From Cepaea nemoralis (lineage: Eukaryota > Mollusca > Gastropoda > Stylommatophora > Helicidae): a stretch of DNA of 64,000 bases. The stretch covers positions 979,001-1,043,000 of the forward strand of contig JACEFZ010004196.1 in the NCBI GenBank assembly GCA_014155875.1, written 5' to 3'. Numbering within the stretch: the stretch's first letter is position 1; each line of letters starts with the position of its first letter. The notes under the pieces are model-generated. The model ran no database searches and had not been told where the DNA came from. It saw only the letters and a list, made by a program, of their open reading frames with translations. Below are positions 33,091 through 43,750 of the stretch, piece by piece. A program made the position numbers and the translations under genes.

Positions 33091-33244
33091 ACGTAGCGAA
33101 CGGCGAGTGCAGGCATCGAAGTCTGGTTTGAACGTGCACACGCCATTGGTAAGGTAACTTCCCAGCTGTAACAGCAACGCGTCCGCATTAGACACAGATA
33201 ATGAGGTTAAATCAGGTGAATCATATCCCAAGTTCCCTTGGTGA

Positions 33245-34135
33245 AACTTCACTCCAGGAGGTGGAACTATACTCACGTGTGGCTGGAACTGTACACATAT
33301 TTAGGTGGAACTGTACACACGTGTAGGTGGAATTGTACACATATGTAGTGGAACTGTATACGCGTGTGGGTGTAACTGTACGCATATGTAGTGTAATTGT
33401 ATACACGTGTGGGTGTAACTGTACACATCTGTAGGTAGAACGCTACATGCATAGATGGAACTGTACACATATTTAGTGGAACTGTATACACGTGTTGGTG
33501 GAACTGTACACATATGTAGTGGAACTGTACACACTTGTGGATGGAACTGTACACATGTGTAGGTAGAACGCTACACGCGTGAGTGAAACTGTACACATAT
33601 GTTGTGGAACTGTACACACGTGTGGGTGAAACTGTACACATCTGTAGTGGAACTGTATACACGTGTGGGAGGAACTGTACACATATGTTGTGGAACTGTA
33701 CACATCTGTAGTGGAACTGCATACACGTGTGGGTGGAGCTGTACACATAGTTAGATGGAACTGTACACATATTTAGTGAAATTGTACACATACGAAGTGG
33801 AACTGTATACACGTGTGGGTGGAACTATACACATATGTAGCGGAACTGTATGCACGTGTGGGTAGAACTGTACACATATGTAGTGGAACTGTACACATAT
33901 GTAGTCGAACTGTACACATGTGTAGATGGAACTATACACATATGTAGGTGGAACTGTACACACATTTAGGTGGAACTGTGTACATATGTAGGTGGAACTA
34001 TACATAATGTAGATGGAACTGTACACATGTGTAGGTGGAACAGTACACATATGTAGGCGGAACTGTACACATATTTAGATAGAACTATACACATATGTAG
34101 GTGGAACTGTATACATATGTAGGTGGAACATGTGT
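33245..34135. repeat. ~21-22-bp tandem array
   Basis: Units of 'gtggaactgtacacatatgt' + ag with acgtgtgg variants. Open frames in several phases (CTVPPTHVYSS-like) reflect the repeat only. Confidence 0.93.
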
Positions 34136-34684
34136 AGGATAGCAAAGCAGAAAAAAAGATGGAGGGACAGTCGGAGATATTACAATAAAATTACGAATAG
34201 GCAAGATGAGCTTCCATTCTTATTCTTCTGCTTGTTGTCTTCTAGTGCAGTATACATACTCGATCAACCCTGGAGGGCACTTTCTGGACTTGTTTCTGAT
34301 TGTTTGAAATGTTCAAGTGTTCTGGGTGATTAGGTCGCAAATCGCACGTTCACCTTCCGTGGTCGCCGCTTACAGCATGCATGGTAGCAGATAGTGTACT
34401 GTTCTTTTCTATCATGGGTCCCGGTAACTCACGGGAGAGGACTTTCGTAACACTGGGGAATGTATAGACGTCACAAGAATTTTAATTAGAATATTTGACC
34501 CTAACTTCAACCCAGTACTCTGTATAGACACATTTGGGCTAACGTTCGAGCAATATCAACGACTATGTACTTGGTATTTCAGACAAAGTATTACTTGTCT
34601 CTCCACTTCATGATATATCACTCTGCAGTATGCACCTGACGATATGCAGCGAAATTTGCCAGGCAAGAAATCGTGCAATACTTT
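34136..34684. other. unassigned sequence
   Basis: No recognisable gene; one 67-codon frame (34130-34333) has no known motif. Confidence 0.4.
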
Positions 34685-35115
34685 CATTATGGCGTCTGTG
34701 ATTAAACCAGTTTTAACATACGGCTGCGAATCTTTGACAATTGGTAAACAGGCGAAAATCCCCGGAAGCCTTGGAGATGTGCTTTTATAGCAGAATGATG
34801 AAAATTAATTGGACAACTAAATGAGCAATCATGACATTTTAAGGGAAGCTGAGTAGCAAAACCAACTTATCACAAACATCCGAAAGAAGCAGTCGATTTT
34901 TGGCCACGTTATGAGACGACAAAAACTGGAACAAGTTGTGACCACCGGAACGATTTACGGAAAGAGAAACAGAGGAAGACAGCGTGAGACGATTCTTAAC
35001 AGTCTTGTGTCATGGCTCAGTAGGGAGTTAATACACGATTTGATCCGTGCCGTCGGAGATCGTAATGTGGGGAGAGACATGATAGTCGGCAAGGCACTGG
35101 ATGATGATGGGTGAT
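34685..35115 (+). pseudogene. LINE C 3' end
   Basis: Broken translation gives KPVLTYGCESLTIGKQAK, then after stops VMRRQKLEQVVTTGTIYGKR and SWLSRELIHDLIRAV. Same region as 19430-20095 and (minus) 59262-59520. Ends with gatgatgatgggtgatg. Confidence 0.8.
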
Positions 35116-35124
35116 GTTTAAACA

Positions 35125-35371
35125 TTAAGTTACTTGCATATCCTTTACAGGACGTCGCACTCAATCAAAGCATATTTTGGTTGTTTGTGATTTCTTGGCA
35201 CATTTTACGTTCTGTAGTTTGCCACTGTTTTCTGAACGGCTCACGGCTCACATACCATTGTATGAAAATACCAACGCAAGACGGTTTGCTGCCAGATCGC
35301 CCACAGCTGTGTTTCGAACTCTTTATGCGGGATTGTAAATTGCGTCCGCAAGGCCCTGACGTTACGAGAAT
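35125..35371 (-). mobile_element. SINE A-related copy
   Basis: Minus orientation: 'gcatatcctttacaggac' then 'tctgtagtttgccactgt' and a diverged tRNA-like head (gtgtttcgaactctttatgc). Groups with 372-560 and 38684-38870 by its head. Confidence 0.7.
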
Positions 35372-35457
35372 GTTTCTGACACGATGATAACATTGTTATC
35401 CATACTCCCAATACGTTTCTGACACGATGATAACATTGTTATCCATACTCCCAATAC
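35372..35457. repeat. 43-bp direct duplication
   Basis: 'gtttctgacacgatgataac' through 'ccatactcccaatac' occurs twice in tandem. It contains a taacattgtta palindrome. Confidence 0.9.
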
Positions 35458-35519
35458 GTTTCAAGGTGTGTCCAAAAAAAGTTCTTTTGAGGGCGAATAA
35501 TACAATTAGTATTAAACTA

Positions 35520-35769
35520 CAAAGCCGGCTTCCTGGTCTAGAGGTTAGCGGCTTTTCTCCGTAATCTCGTATACTCTCGTAAGTAACGTGACGACGGCGA
35601 TTTTCAGCAGTGGTTCGAATCGCGTCGGTAACTTGCGGGGTATGTGAGCCGGCCGCTCAGAAAGCAATGGCAAACTACTGAGCGTAATCTTGCCAAGAAA
35701 TCAACAATTAGCTGAAAGATGCTGATGTTGACAGCGATGTCCTGTAAAGGAAAGGCGAACATTTTTTTT
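35520..35769 (+). mobile_element. SINE A copy, variant head
   Basis: Flanked by tattaaacta at 35510-35519 and 35770-35779 (10-bp duplication). The head has ctggtctagaggttag and 'gtggttcgaatcgcg'; the core and 3' end are as in SINE A. Same head sub-family as 14786-15030. Confidence 0.87.
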
Positions 35770-35779
35770 TATTAAACTA

Positions 35780-36079
35780 AAAACATTCACAAAATGGTGC
35801 ACACACAGAATAGAGGGACCACAACAGTATGCCAAAACCAGTGAGCGGAGCTTTGGGAGTGAACTGAACGCACCTCAGGGAATCAAGAGGTTAGAAAAAC
35901 ATGCTGGTGCTGGATATGACATATGGAATCACAACTAGAAAGTCCATTCTTTGGAAACCAAAACGTAAAAGAAATAAAGGGATACCCAACACACTCAGCA
36001 CATATATGCAGTCTCGGAAGAATAATATAAATAAGAAAGGTATGCAACGAGCGACAAACGACTGAGTTTCTTGGTTTAG
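35780..36079. other. unassigned sequence
   Basis: No feature seen. Confidence 0.4.
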
Positions 36080-36820
36080 GTGGTTTTTGTTGTTGTTGTT
36101 GTTGGTGGTGGTGATGGTGGTGGTGGTAGTTGTGGTGGTGATTGTGGTGGTGATGTTGTTGGTGGTTGTGTGTTTAGGTTGTTGTTATTGGTGGTGGTGG
36201 TGGTGGTGGTGGTGGTAGTTGTGGTGGTGGTGGTGATTGTGGTGGTGATGTTGTTGGTGGTTGTGTGTTTAGGTTGTTGTTATTGGTGGTGGTGGTGGTG
36301 GTGGTGGTGGTGGTGGTATGCTGGTGGTGGTGATGGTGGTAGTGGTGATGATGATGGTTTTGCTGTTGCTGGTAGTCGTGGTGGTAGTGTGTTGGATGAT
36401 GGTGGTGATGTTGTGGTGGTGGTGGTGTGTTGAGTGGTGGTGGTGATGATAGCTTTTGCTGGTGGTCATGATGGTGATGTTTTGGGTGGTTGGTGGTGAT
36501 GTGTTGGGTGACGGTCGTGGTGGTGTTTTGGGTGGTGTGGTGTTTTGAGTGGTGGTGGTGTTTTGTGTGCTGGTGGTGTTGTGGGGGTGGTAAATGGTGA
36601 AGATGTGTTGGGTCGTGGTGGTGATGGTGTTGGGTGGTGATGATGTTGGATTGTGGTGGTTATGGTGTGTTGGGTGGTGGTGGTGGTGGTGGTGTGTGTT
36701 GGTTGGTGGTGTGTTGGGTGGTGGTGGTGGTGGGTTGGATGGTGGTGACGTGTTGGGTGGTAGTGGTGTTTTGGGTGGTATTGATGTTTTTTGTTTGTTT
36801 GTTTTTGTTCTTTTGTTGTT

Positions 36821-36853
<33 letters not shown>

Positions 36854-37385
36854 GTGGTGGTGTTAGGTTGTGGTGGTGATAGTGTGTTGGGTGATGGTGG
36901 TGTATGGGGTGGTGGTGGTGGTGTTGGGTTGTGGTGGTGATGGTGTTGGGTGTGGTGGTGTGGTGTGTGTTGGGTGGTGGTGTGGTGTGTTGGGTGGTGG
37001 TGGTGGTGGTGGATTGGGTGGTGTTGTGTTGGTGGTGATGGTGGTGTTTTGGATGATGTTGGTGTTTTGGATGGTGATGGCGTGTCGGGTGGTGGTGGTA
37101 TTGGGTTGTGGTGGTGATAGTGTGTTGGAGGTGGTGGTGCTGGGTTTTGGTGGTGATGGTGTTGGGTGGTGATGGCGTGTTTGGTGATGGCGGTTTGTTG
37201 GGTGGTATTGGTGTGCTGGATATTAGTGTGATGAGTGGTGGTGTGTTGGGCAGTGATGATGATGATGAGTGGTGGTGGTGTGGTGGGTGGTGTTGGTGTG
37301 TTGGGTGGTGTTGGTGTGTTGGGTGGTGTTGGTGTGTTGGGTGGTGGTAGTGTGTTGGGTGGTGTTGTTGTGTTGGGTGGTCATC
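36080..37385. repeat. GGT-rich simple-sequence domain
   Basis: Mostly (tgg)n and (tggtgt)n with an internal ~95-bp duplicated block (36150-36345, 'gtgatgttgttggtggttg' twice) and a poly-G run at 36831-36851. Long Gly/Val/Trp frames are compositional. Confidence 0.95.
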
Positions 37386-38135
37386 TTGTCAGTTACTGAC
37401 TTCATAAAGGCCCTGTTGTCATATGATGCGTAGTATGCACGAAGCTAACTGCTGAAGCGGGACAGTCTGATGTTTTCTACTTTGAAATGCTGGAAGTATA
37501 ACACACCGGCTTGAGACGGTTCCCACACTGGCATACTGAGGCACCCTGGTTGGTTCGGGTGGTCACGTTTATAGCGCACAAGTTTGATTTGTCTCCTCTT
37601 CATCCTCATCAGGGCCTTTTTGTAGGGCATTAACTTCAGATCGGTGTCCTTTTCAAACTTCCGGACCATTTTCTGCAGTATTTCTGTTGCGCTAGCGCTG
37701 ACAGACCTCGTACGGTTTTCTGATGCCGACCTCACAGAATATACACTCTTCTACCACCTCACCCCGCTTTGCTTTTGTGCTGTGACGGAAATAATAAAGC
37801 CCAAAGCAAGGACGCCCGCAACGCATTATTGAGCCGAGCTTCACCCACTCACACCCATGGGTCTCCATTTTTGTTTAGTTATTGGGTGGGCACATCTCTA
37901 ATGAGGCAACATGCCGGTATCACCACCTTTTTCTGTGGATTCGCCCCTGTAAACGACGCGCTATGTTTACATTGCACCCAGAAGCCAATTACTGCAGTAA
38001 AAGATGAAGTGCTTCTACAACATTCTAAATTGTTGCAATTTTATCACAGCCGAATGCGGAAGTAAACCATGTAGGCTTGAGTCGCCTGTGGGAGACCCGT
38101 GTGAAGTCTTATGTGCTCTGTCTCTCGCAGGCGAC
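37386..38135. other. unassigned sequence with an unknown 96-codon frame
   Basis: The minus-strand frame 37445-37735 (ATG start) encodes a basic Lys/Arg-rich peptide (KKALMRMKRRQIKLVRYKRD) with no motif I recognise and no visible promoter or splice context. The rest of the interval shows nothing. Confidence 0.3.
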
Positions 38136-38142
38136 TTTCTCG

Positions 38143-38405
38143 GAATGATACTACAGAGACTCGCACCTCTTGCGGGGTCCGGTTCTTGGTGTGAGTAGTA
38201 TATCCAGAGTCAGAATGATACTATAGAGGCTCGCATCCATCGCGGGGTCCGGTTCTTGGTGTGAGTAGTATATCCAGAGTCAGAATGATACTATAGAGGC
38301 TCGCATCTCTCGCGGGGTCCGGTTCGAGCCCCTTGGGGCGAGAACCGGCCAACGCGCGAGTGTGAGGATGGTAACGTCATTCCGACTCCGGATATACTAC
38401 TCACG
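38143..38405. mobile_element. MITE-like element with 28-bp inverted ends and 70-bp partial duplications
   Basis: gtgagtagtatatccagagt at 38201 and 38271 and the reversed right end (gtgagtagtatatccggagt, from 38405 back) form terminal inverted repeats around ~130 bp with ggttcgagcccct inside. The left part is duplicated: blocks starting gaatgatact.. recur at 38143, 38213 and 38283, exactly 70 apart. Confidence 0.6.
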
Positions 38406-39250
38406 CTAATAAATGTTTGGTTAAGAAATATTAAAATAATAACACTAGTGTTACTGTCCACTAATACATTGTTGTTTTCTAGACCATTAAAAATACTTTT
38501 GATAATTTATACTAACAAACGTTTGGTTCTAAGGGTGGGGGGAGAGACCTTAAATTAATAACACTGTTGTTACTTTCCACTAATAAATGTTCTGACACAG
38601 TTAAAATAATAACACCATTGTTATTTTATATTAACACATGTTTCGTCTGAAACCTTTAAAATAGCATCTTTGTTAAAGAAAAATGTTTACGTTCAGTAGT
38701 TTGCCATTGCTTTCTGAACGACCGGCACCCATATAATGTCGTAAAATACCAACGCAAGGCGAGCTGCTGCTAAATCGCTCGCAGCTGTGTTTCGAACGAG
38801 GGTATGCGAGACTACGAACTGTGTCCTTACCACCTTCACCACGGAGTCGGCAACACCGTTAATACAATAGACTCATACACGTTTGGTCCTGGGAAAAATA
38901 ACCGGCAAAATAATAACACTATTGTTATTTTACACTAATAAATGTTTAGTTCTAAACAGTAATGCTAATAACACTACTGTTATTGTAAGTTACTACATGT
39001 TTGGTATGAAACCTTTAAAATAACGCTGTTGTTACAATAAAGTTCTGGGGGGGAAACCGATAAAATAATAATACCGTTGTTATTTTACAATAATAAATGC
39101 TTGGTTCTAAACTACTAAAATAATAACACTAGTGTTATTTTACACTAATAAATGTTTGGTTCTAAACATATAAAATAATAACGCTATTGTTATTTTACAC
39201 TAATAAATATTTGGTTCTGAAATAATTCATATAATAACATTATGGTTGTT
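38406..39250. repeat. ~48-bp AT-rich repeat with a palindromic core
   Basis: Loosely periodic units of 'aataaatgtttggttctaaa' + 'ataataacactattgttatt'. Almost every unit keeps a dyad aataaca...tgttatt. Split by a SINE A-related copy at 38684-38870. Confidence 0.85.
38684..38870 (-). mobile_element. SINE A-related copy
   Basis: 'ttcagtagtttgccattgct' core in minus orientation followed by a head with gtgtttcgaacgagggt. Lacks the conserved 3' end, so truncated. Inserted in the AT-rich array. Confidence 0.7.
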
Positions 39251-39289
39251 ATGCATATCTGTGTCAGTTAACTGCTTTCAAGATATCTC

Positions 39290-39480
39290 CATTGCTCTTT
39301 CCATCCGTGCTAGTATTCATCCATAAAACCACATCTACGCAGCTTCCACACAAGTTCTCACTTTTCTGTTAATTGTCCATCATTTTCATCCGTATATGAG
39401 GATTGACTCAATATAGCTCTTAGGAACTCGATAGACAACTATAAATTGCATAAACTATTCTTCATTTTGTGAAATGCTGC
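39290..39480 (-). pseudogene. very decayed LINE RT fragment
   Basis: Minus-strand reading loosely follows the LINE C/D region around 'ESILTYGxExWTI' and the following residues (CGFMDEY..). Many stops; low confidence. Confidence 0.3.
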
Positions 39481-39489
39481 CTTTATCCG

Positions 39490-39595
39490 CAAAGTAGTGA
39501 AAGTTAAATTACCTAGAAAATCAGGACCAACTAATAAATGCTGCGGTTGATTCCGACGTCCCCCAGAGAACGTGCAACTAAAGGACTAACAAACA
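39490..39595 (+). mobile_element. SINE A 3' fragment, diverged
   Basis: 'taataaatgctgcggttg' ... 'gacgtcccccagagaacgtg' resembles the 3' third of SINE A. Weak. Confidence 0.35.
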
Positions 39596-39894
39596 CAAAA
39601 ATTGTGCAGTGTTAGGCATTGAGTGACTTTAACCCATGCAGTCTGAAAATTTCAATACTTGAAGTGAATTCCAGTGAGAAGAAAGGATTTTCTACATACC
39701 TTTGTCTTAGTGTCCTCTCCGTGGTATTTCACTTAGATTCCATTATGTCTCATTCCACTGCATGGAACAAAGGTCTCCCTGATATTTCACATTGATTCCA
39801 TTATATCTCAATCCACTGCAAAAGGGGAACTCCAAACAACTGTTGACTACATGACAAGAATTCGTTTATCGGTGTAAACAAGCAAGAACGAACG

Positions 39895-40085
39895 TCAGGT
39901 GGAGGAGAAGAAGGAGGAGGAGGAGGAAGAGGAAAACGAAGGAGATGGAAGAGGAGGAGAAGAAGAAAAGTAAGAAGAAGGAGGGGAAGAAGGAAGAGGA
40001 GGAGAAGAAGAAAAGATAGAAGATGAAGGAGGTGTAGAAGGAAGAGAAGGAGGAGGAGAAGAAGACGAAGAAGAAGAGTCTACCG
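39895..40085. repeat. GA-rich (GAAGGAGGAG) simple sequence
   Basis: Purine-only tract with irregular gaagg/agg units. Confidence 0.95.
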
Positions 40086-40112
40086 GATATTATTTGGAGT
40101 TAACGCATGTAA

Positions 40113-40358
40113 GCCGGTCTCTCTGGCCGAGGGGTTACAACACTTTCTCCGTAATCCCGTTTATCACGCAGAGTCTCGCAGCAGGGCGAGAGCTGGGAGC
40201 GGTTCGACCCCCGCTGGTGACTTGCGGGATAACTGAGCCAGCCGCTCAGAAAGCAATGGCAAACTACTGAGCGTAATCTTGCCAAGAAATCAACATACAG
40301 CTGAAAGATGCTGATGTTGACAGCGATGTCCTATAAAGGATATGCAAAAAAAAAAAAC
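40113..40358 (+). mobile_element. SINE A copy
   Basis: Exact 11-bp duplication aacgcatgtaa at 40102-40112 and 40359-40369. Canonical head (tggccgaggggtt; ggttcgaccccc), core and poly-A tail. Very close to the copies at 3470-3725 and 59914-60174, suggesting a recent sub-family. Confidence 0.95.
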
Positions 40359-40369
40359 AACGCATGTAA

Positions 40370-40805
40370 ACAGCAAAAACATTAACGCGTTCAAAGCAAC
40401 ATCTATGACAGCACGCACACAGCAAACTGAAGAGTTGATTCTCCACGCATGCCTCGGCCTTAGCTCTTAAGGCACAGCTATCTCAAGTAGGTGGCAGTCC
40501 GACACACAGTTTACAATGTCAAGTGGAAATCACATACATACTGGGAGGACAACATATGGGGAGGAGAGGGGTGGAGGTCTCATTCATACACCGGTCAGTT
40601 GAATATAAACGTTGTCACCATCATCAAGTGCCATTCCAGCTGGCGTTGGTGTTCATGTCTCGCCACAGATTTTGGTCTATGGTGTTCTGGATCAACTCTG
40701 CTGCTGATATTCCTGAATGCCACCGTCTGAATCCATCCAGCATCATAAACGTTGTATTACACATAAATATCAATTGGGGGACCATTAGAGGCCACTCAGA
40801 CCGTT
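40370..40805. other. unassigned sequence
   Basis: Overlapping open frames up to 115 codons (40523-40870) have no recognised domain. Confidence 0.35.
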
Positions 40806-41023
40806 CAAAAATAAACACACAGGTAATGTTTGGCGCTCATGGAAGTGGAAGAAAGAATGTAGAAGACTGAGGACGCACTTTTTTTTAATTCGCATATCCT
40901 TTACAGGACATCGCTGTCAACAGCAGCATCCTTCAGCTGTCTGTTGATTTCTTGGCAAGATTACGCTCAGTAGTTTGCCATTGCTTTCTGAGCGGCCGGC
41001 TCAGTTAGCCCGCAAGTCACCAG

Positions 41024-41061
<38 letters not shown>

Positions 41062-41290
41062 CTCCCAGTTCTCGCCCGCTCCGCGACTCTGCGTGTTAAA
41101 CGGGATTACGGAGAAAGTGTTGTAACCCCTCAACCAGAGAGACCGGCGAGGACGCACTAGACAACATAATAAATGGAAGCTATAGTTACCGACCGGGTTC
41201 GGACCTGTCACCTCCAAATGATGACTGCTCCTCGCTGCAGGAACAAGTGTACTTCAAGGCATGACCAACTATGATAGCCAAACTATATAT
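40806..41290. mobile_element. M1 MITE interrupted by a SINE
   Basis: Left part 'gtaatgtttggcgctcatgg' and right part (41148-41290, with gacaggtccgaacccggtc on the reverse strand) align with the M1 element at 31248-31500 once the SINE at 40880-41147 is removed. Confidence 0.7.
40880..41147 (-). mobile_element. SINE A copy nested in M1, poly-G expansion
   Basis: Exact 11-bp duplication gaggacgcact at 40869-40879 and 41148-41158. Minus-strand copy with core and 3' end intact. Where the other minus copies have cagcgggggtcgaaccgc, this copy has a run of about 35 G (41026-41060), so the B-box region is replaced and Pol III promotion should be lost. Confidence 0.95.
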
Positions 41291-41329
41291 AAACAATATA
41301 TATATATATGTTTATTTATGAAATGCACT

Positions 41330-41440
41330 TAAACGTTGACTTCTCGTTAGAATGCAACGGGAAACTACTGAATGTAAAATTGCTTAGTAAACTTGGGATT
41401 TGGGGTTGGTCGCAACGTCCTGCAAAGGACAGGCTACTTT
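41330..41440 (+). mobile_element. SINE A 3' fragment, diverged
   Basis: 'gggaaactactgaatgtaaa' and 'cgtcctgcaaaggacaggc' correspond to the core and 3' end. Confidence 0.4.
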
Positions 41441-41642
41441 TAAGATGTGTGTGTGTGTGTGGGGGTGGGGGGGGGGTCCAGGTGGCGTGGAGAACCCAAT
41501 AAAGACAGAGACCTCAGAGAGAGACCTAATAGAGAGAGAGAGAGAGTGAGAGAGACTCAAGAGAGAGAGAGAGAAATATAAGAGAAAGACTCTAGGGAGA
41601 GATCTTAGAGAGAGACTCAAGAGAGAGACCCAAGAAATAGAG

Positions 41643-41686
<44 letters not shown>

Positions 41687-41838
41687 CAAGAGAGAGAGAG
41701 ACACAGAGAGAGGACAGAGACCCAAAAGAGAGAAACAAGAGAAAGATAGGCCCAAGGGAGAGACACGAGTGAAAGATATCCAGAGAGAGACTCAAGAGAG
41801 AAAGACTCAAGAGAAAGCAAGAGAGAGAGAGACACACA

Positions 41839-41878
<40 letters not shown>

Positions 41879-42435
41879 CCAAGAGAGATACCTAAGAGAG
41901 AGACACACACAAGAGAGAGACACAAGAGAGAGAGACACACACAAGATAGAGATAGAGAGAGAGAGACCTAAGAGAGAGATACCCAAAAAAGATAGACCCA
42001 AGAGAGAGAGAGACACACACACAATAGAGTGTAACTTCAGAGAGATAGATCCAGAGAAAGACCCATATGAGAGAGAGATAGGCTCAAAAGAAAGATCGAA
42101 TAGAGAGAGGCACTCAGGAGAGAAAGAGACTTAATAGAGAGACCCAAGAGTGAGAGACTGAAGAGAGAGCGAGAGACTCAAGAGAGATCCAATACAGAAG
42201 CGGAAGAGACAGAGAGAGAGAGGGAGAGACCCAAGCGAGAGAGACCAAAGAGAGCGATAGACTGATGAGAGAGAGAGACTCAAGAGAGAACCAAGAAGGA
42301 TCCCAGAGAGAGACCCAACAGAGAGAGACTCAGCGAGAGAAGAGCCCAGATGGAGAGAATTCAGAGAGAGCCCATGGAGAGATTGCAAAGTCTAAGACTT
42401 AAAAGAGAGAAAATAGATAGTCCATAGAGCTTTCA
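41440..42435. repeat. GA-rich simple-sequence domain
   Basis: A (GT)n lead-in at 41447-41460, then ~900 bp of (gagaga)n with ccaagagag variants. Charged or Ser/Leu-rich frames on the two strands are artefacts. Confidence 0.95.
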
Positions 42436-42439
42436 AAGA

Positions 42440-42570
42440 GAACGAACGAACGAACGAACAAACTTTATTTTAAAAGGGTAACAAATTGGGCACGCAGGCC
42501 CGTCTTACATTCGGCCCTTTCAATCACTCATCTTTCATTCATCAAATGTGCATGTTACATTAACATAGGG
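42440..42570 (-). mobile_element. possible LINE 3' end with (GTTC)n tail
   Basis: On the minus strand the sequence reads ...cccttttaaaataaagtttg then (ttcg)n (plus cgaacgaacgaacgaac at 42443-42459), like a retroelement 3' UTR with an AATAAA-type motif and simple tail. No protein in view. Confidence 0.45.
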
Positions 42571-42745
42571 GGGGGGGGGGGAACATTGTGAAAGAAAGAG
42601 AGAGCCAGAAAGAGAGACAAAGAGCCGAGAGCGAGTACCAAGAGAGATAGCCCAAAGAGAAATCACAGAGAAGGCTAGAAAGAGCCAAAAGAAATAGAGA
42701 GAACACATAGAGGGTGAGAGGCAGCAGAAGAAATAGAGAGCGCCC

Positions 42746-42793
<48 letters not shown>

Positions 42794-43038
42794 CAAATAG
42801 AAAGCCCAGAGAGAATGCGAGAGAGCGCTAACAGAAAGATAAAAACCGACGAGGAAGCCCAGAGAAAGCCCAAAGAGACAGAGAGAAAACCCTTTGAGAG
42901 AGCGAGAGAGGAAAAAAAGAGAGAGAGTCCAAATAGAAAGCCCAGAGAGAATGCGAGAGAGCGCTAACAGAAAGATAAAAAACGATGAGGAAGCCCAGAG
43001 AAAGCCTAGAGAGACAGAGAGAAAACTCATTGAGAGAG

Positions 43039-43107
<69 letters not shown>
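42571..43107. repeat. GA-rich domain with a 135-bp duplication
   Basis: The block with 'gtccaaatagaaagcccag' and 'gcgctaacagaaagataaa' occurs at ~42790 and ~42926, embedded in (ga)n tracts; the pure (ga)n end is at 43028-43107. Confidence 0.92.
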
Positions 43108-43110
<3 letters not shown>

Positions 43111-43619
43111 GAGACTTGCAAGCAACTCAATGAACTCCCTTAATTGATTTCAGTAGTTGTCACTTTTGTGTTATTCTAACAATCAACATGCGTCCTGCGG
43201 CTTGTGTGACATTTCCAAAACTCGTTGAGGTGAAGCCATTTCTTGCAGTCTTAGTATCTAAATGACTGTTCGTTTATAAACCCCCTCCCCCCCCCCCCCC
43301 CCCCCCCCCCCCCGAACATCCCAGAGACTGTAAACTTCCCTTTTATAACGCGCCCGCGCCCATGTGTGATATCCGTTATTTGGCTGTTATGATGTTGGTG
43401 CGTGCGAATGAGTAATAAATGTCAACAGCACAGTGTAGGTGATGCACATAAAACGCACTTCCACCAACTCAATGCAGATTTTATGCATTCATTCAATTAT
43501 TATTTTTTTGTTTGCGCTCGCTCGCTTCGCAACACAATCGTAGTCCACACACGTTATTTAGTCGCGCTGGACTGAATTTTCCTTGTGGATTTGCTTTCCC
43601 TATTACCAGTGTCCCTCAC
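43108..43619. other. unassigned sequence with a poly-C run
   Basis: Poly-C at 43286-43313; otherwise nothing recognised. Confidence 0.5.
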
Positions 43620-43750
43620 CATCAGGCGAATCCACGTGGTATAGTCGAGACAAGAACACTCAGCTGATCCACGAGTCTGGTGATCGAATGAGATGGCGAA
43701 TCATGACTGCCCACGCTTATCGGCATGGCACATATTGAATGAATGATTGT
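43620..43750 (+). pseudogene. LINE A 3' terminal fragment
   Basis: 'tcgagacaagaacactcagc' through 'cgcttatcggcatggcaca' matches the last ~110 bp of LINE A (compare 28400-28500). Ends with gaatgaatga. Confidence 0.8.

Noticed and set aside
33221..34050. CTVPPTHVYSS-type repeat proteins
   Set aside because: Different phases of a 21-22-bp array; no initiating context.
36080..37405. Gly/Val/Trp-rich frames in GGT-rich DNA
   Set aside because: Compositional; both strands open.
41384..43133. Ser/Leu-rich (minus) and Arg/Glu-rich (plus) proteins in GA-rich DNA
   Set aside because: Simple-sequence artefact with no stable frame.
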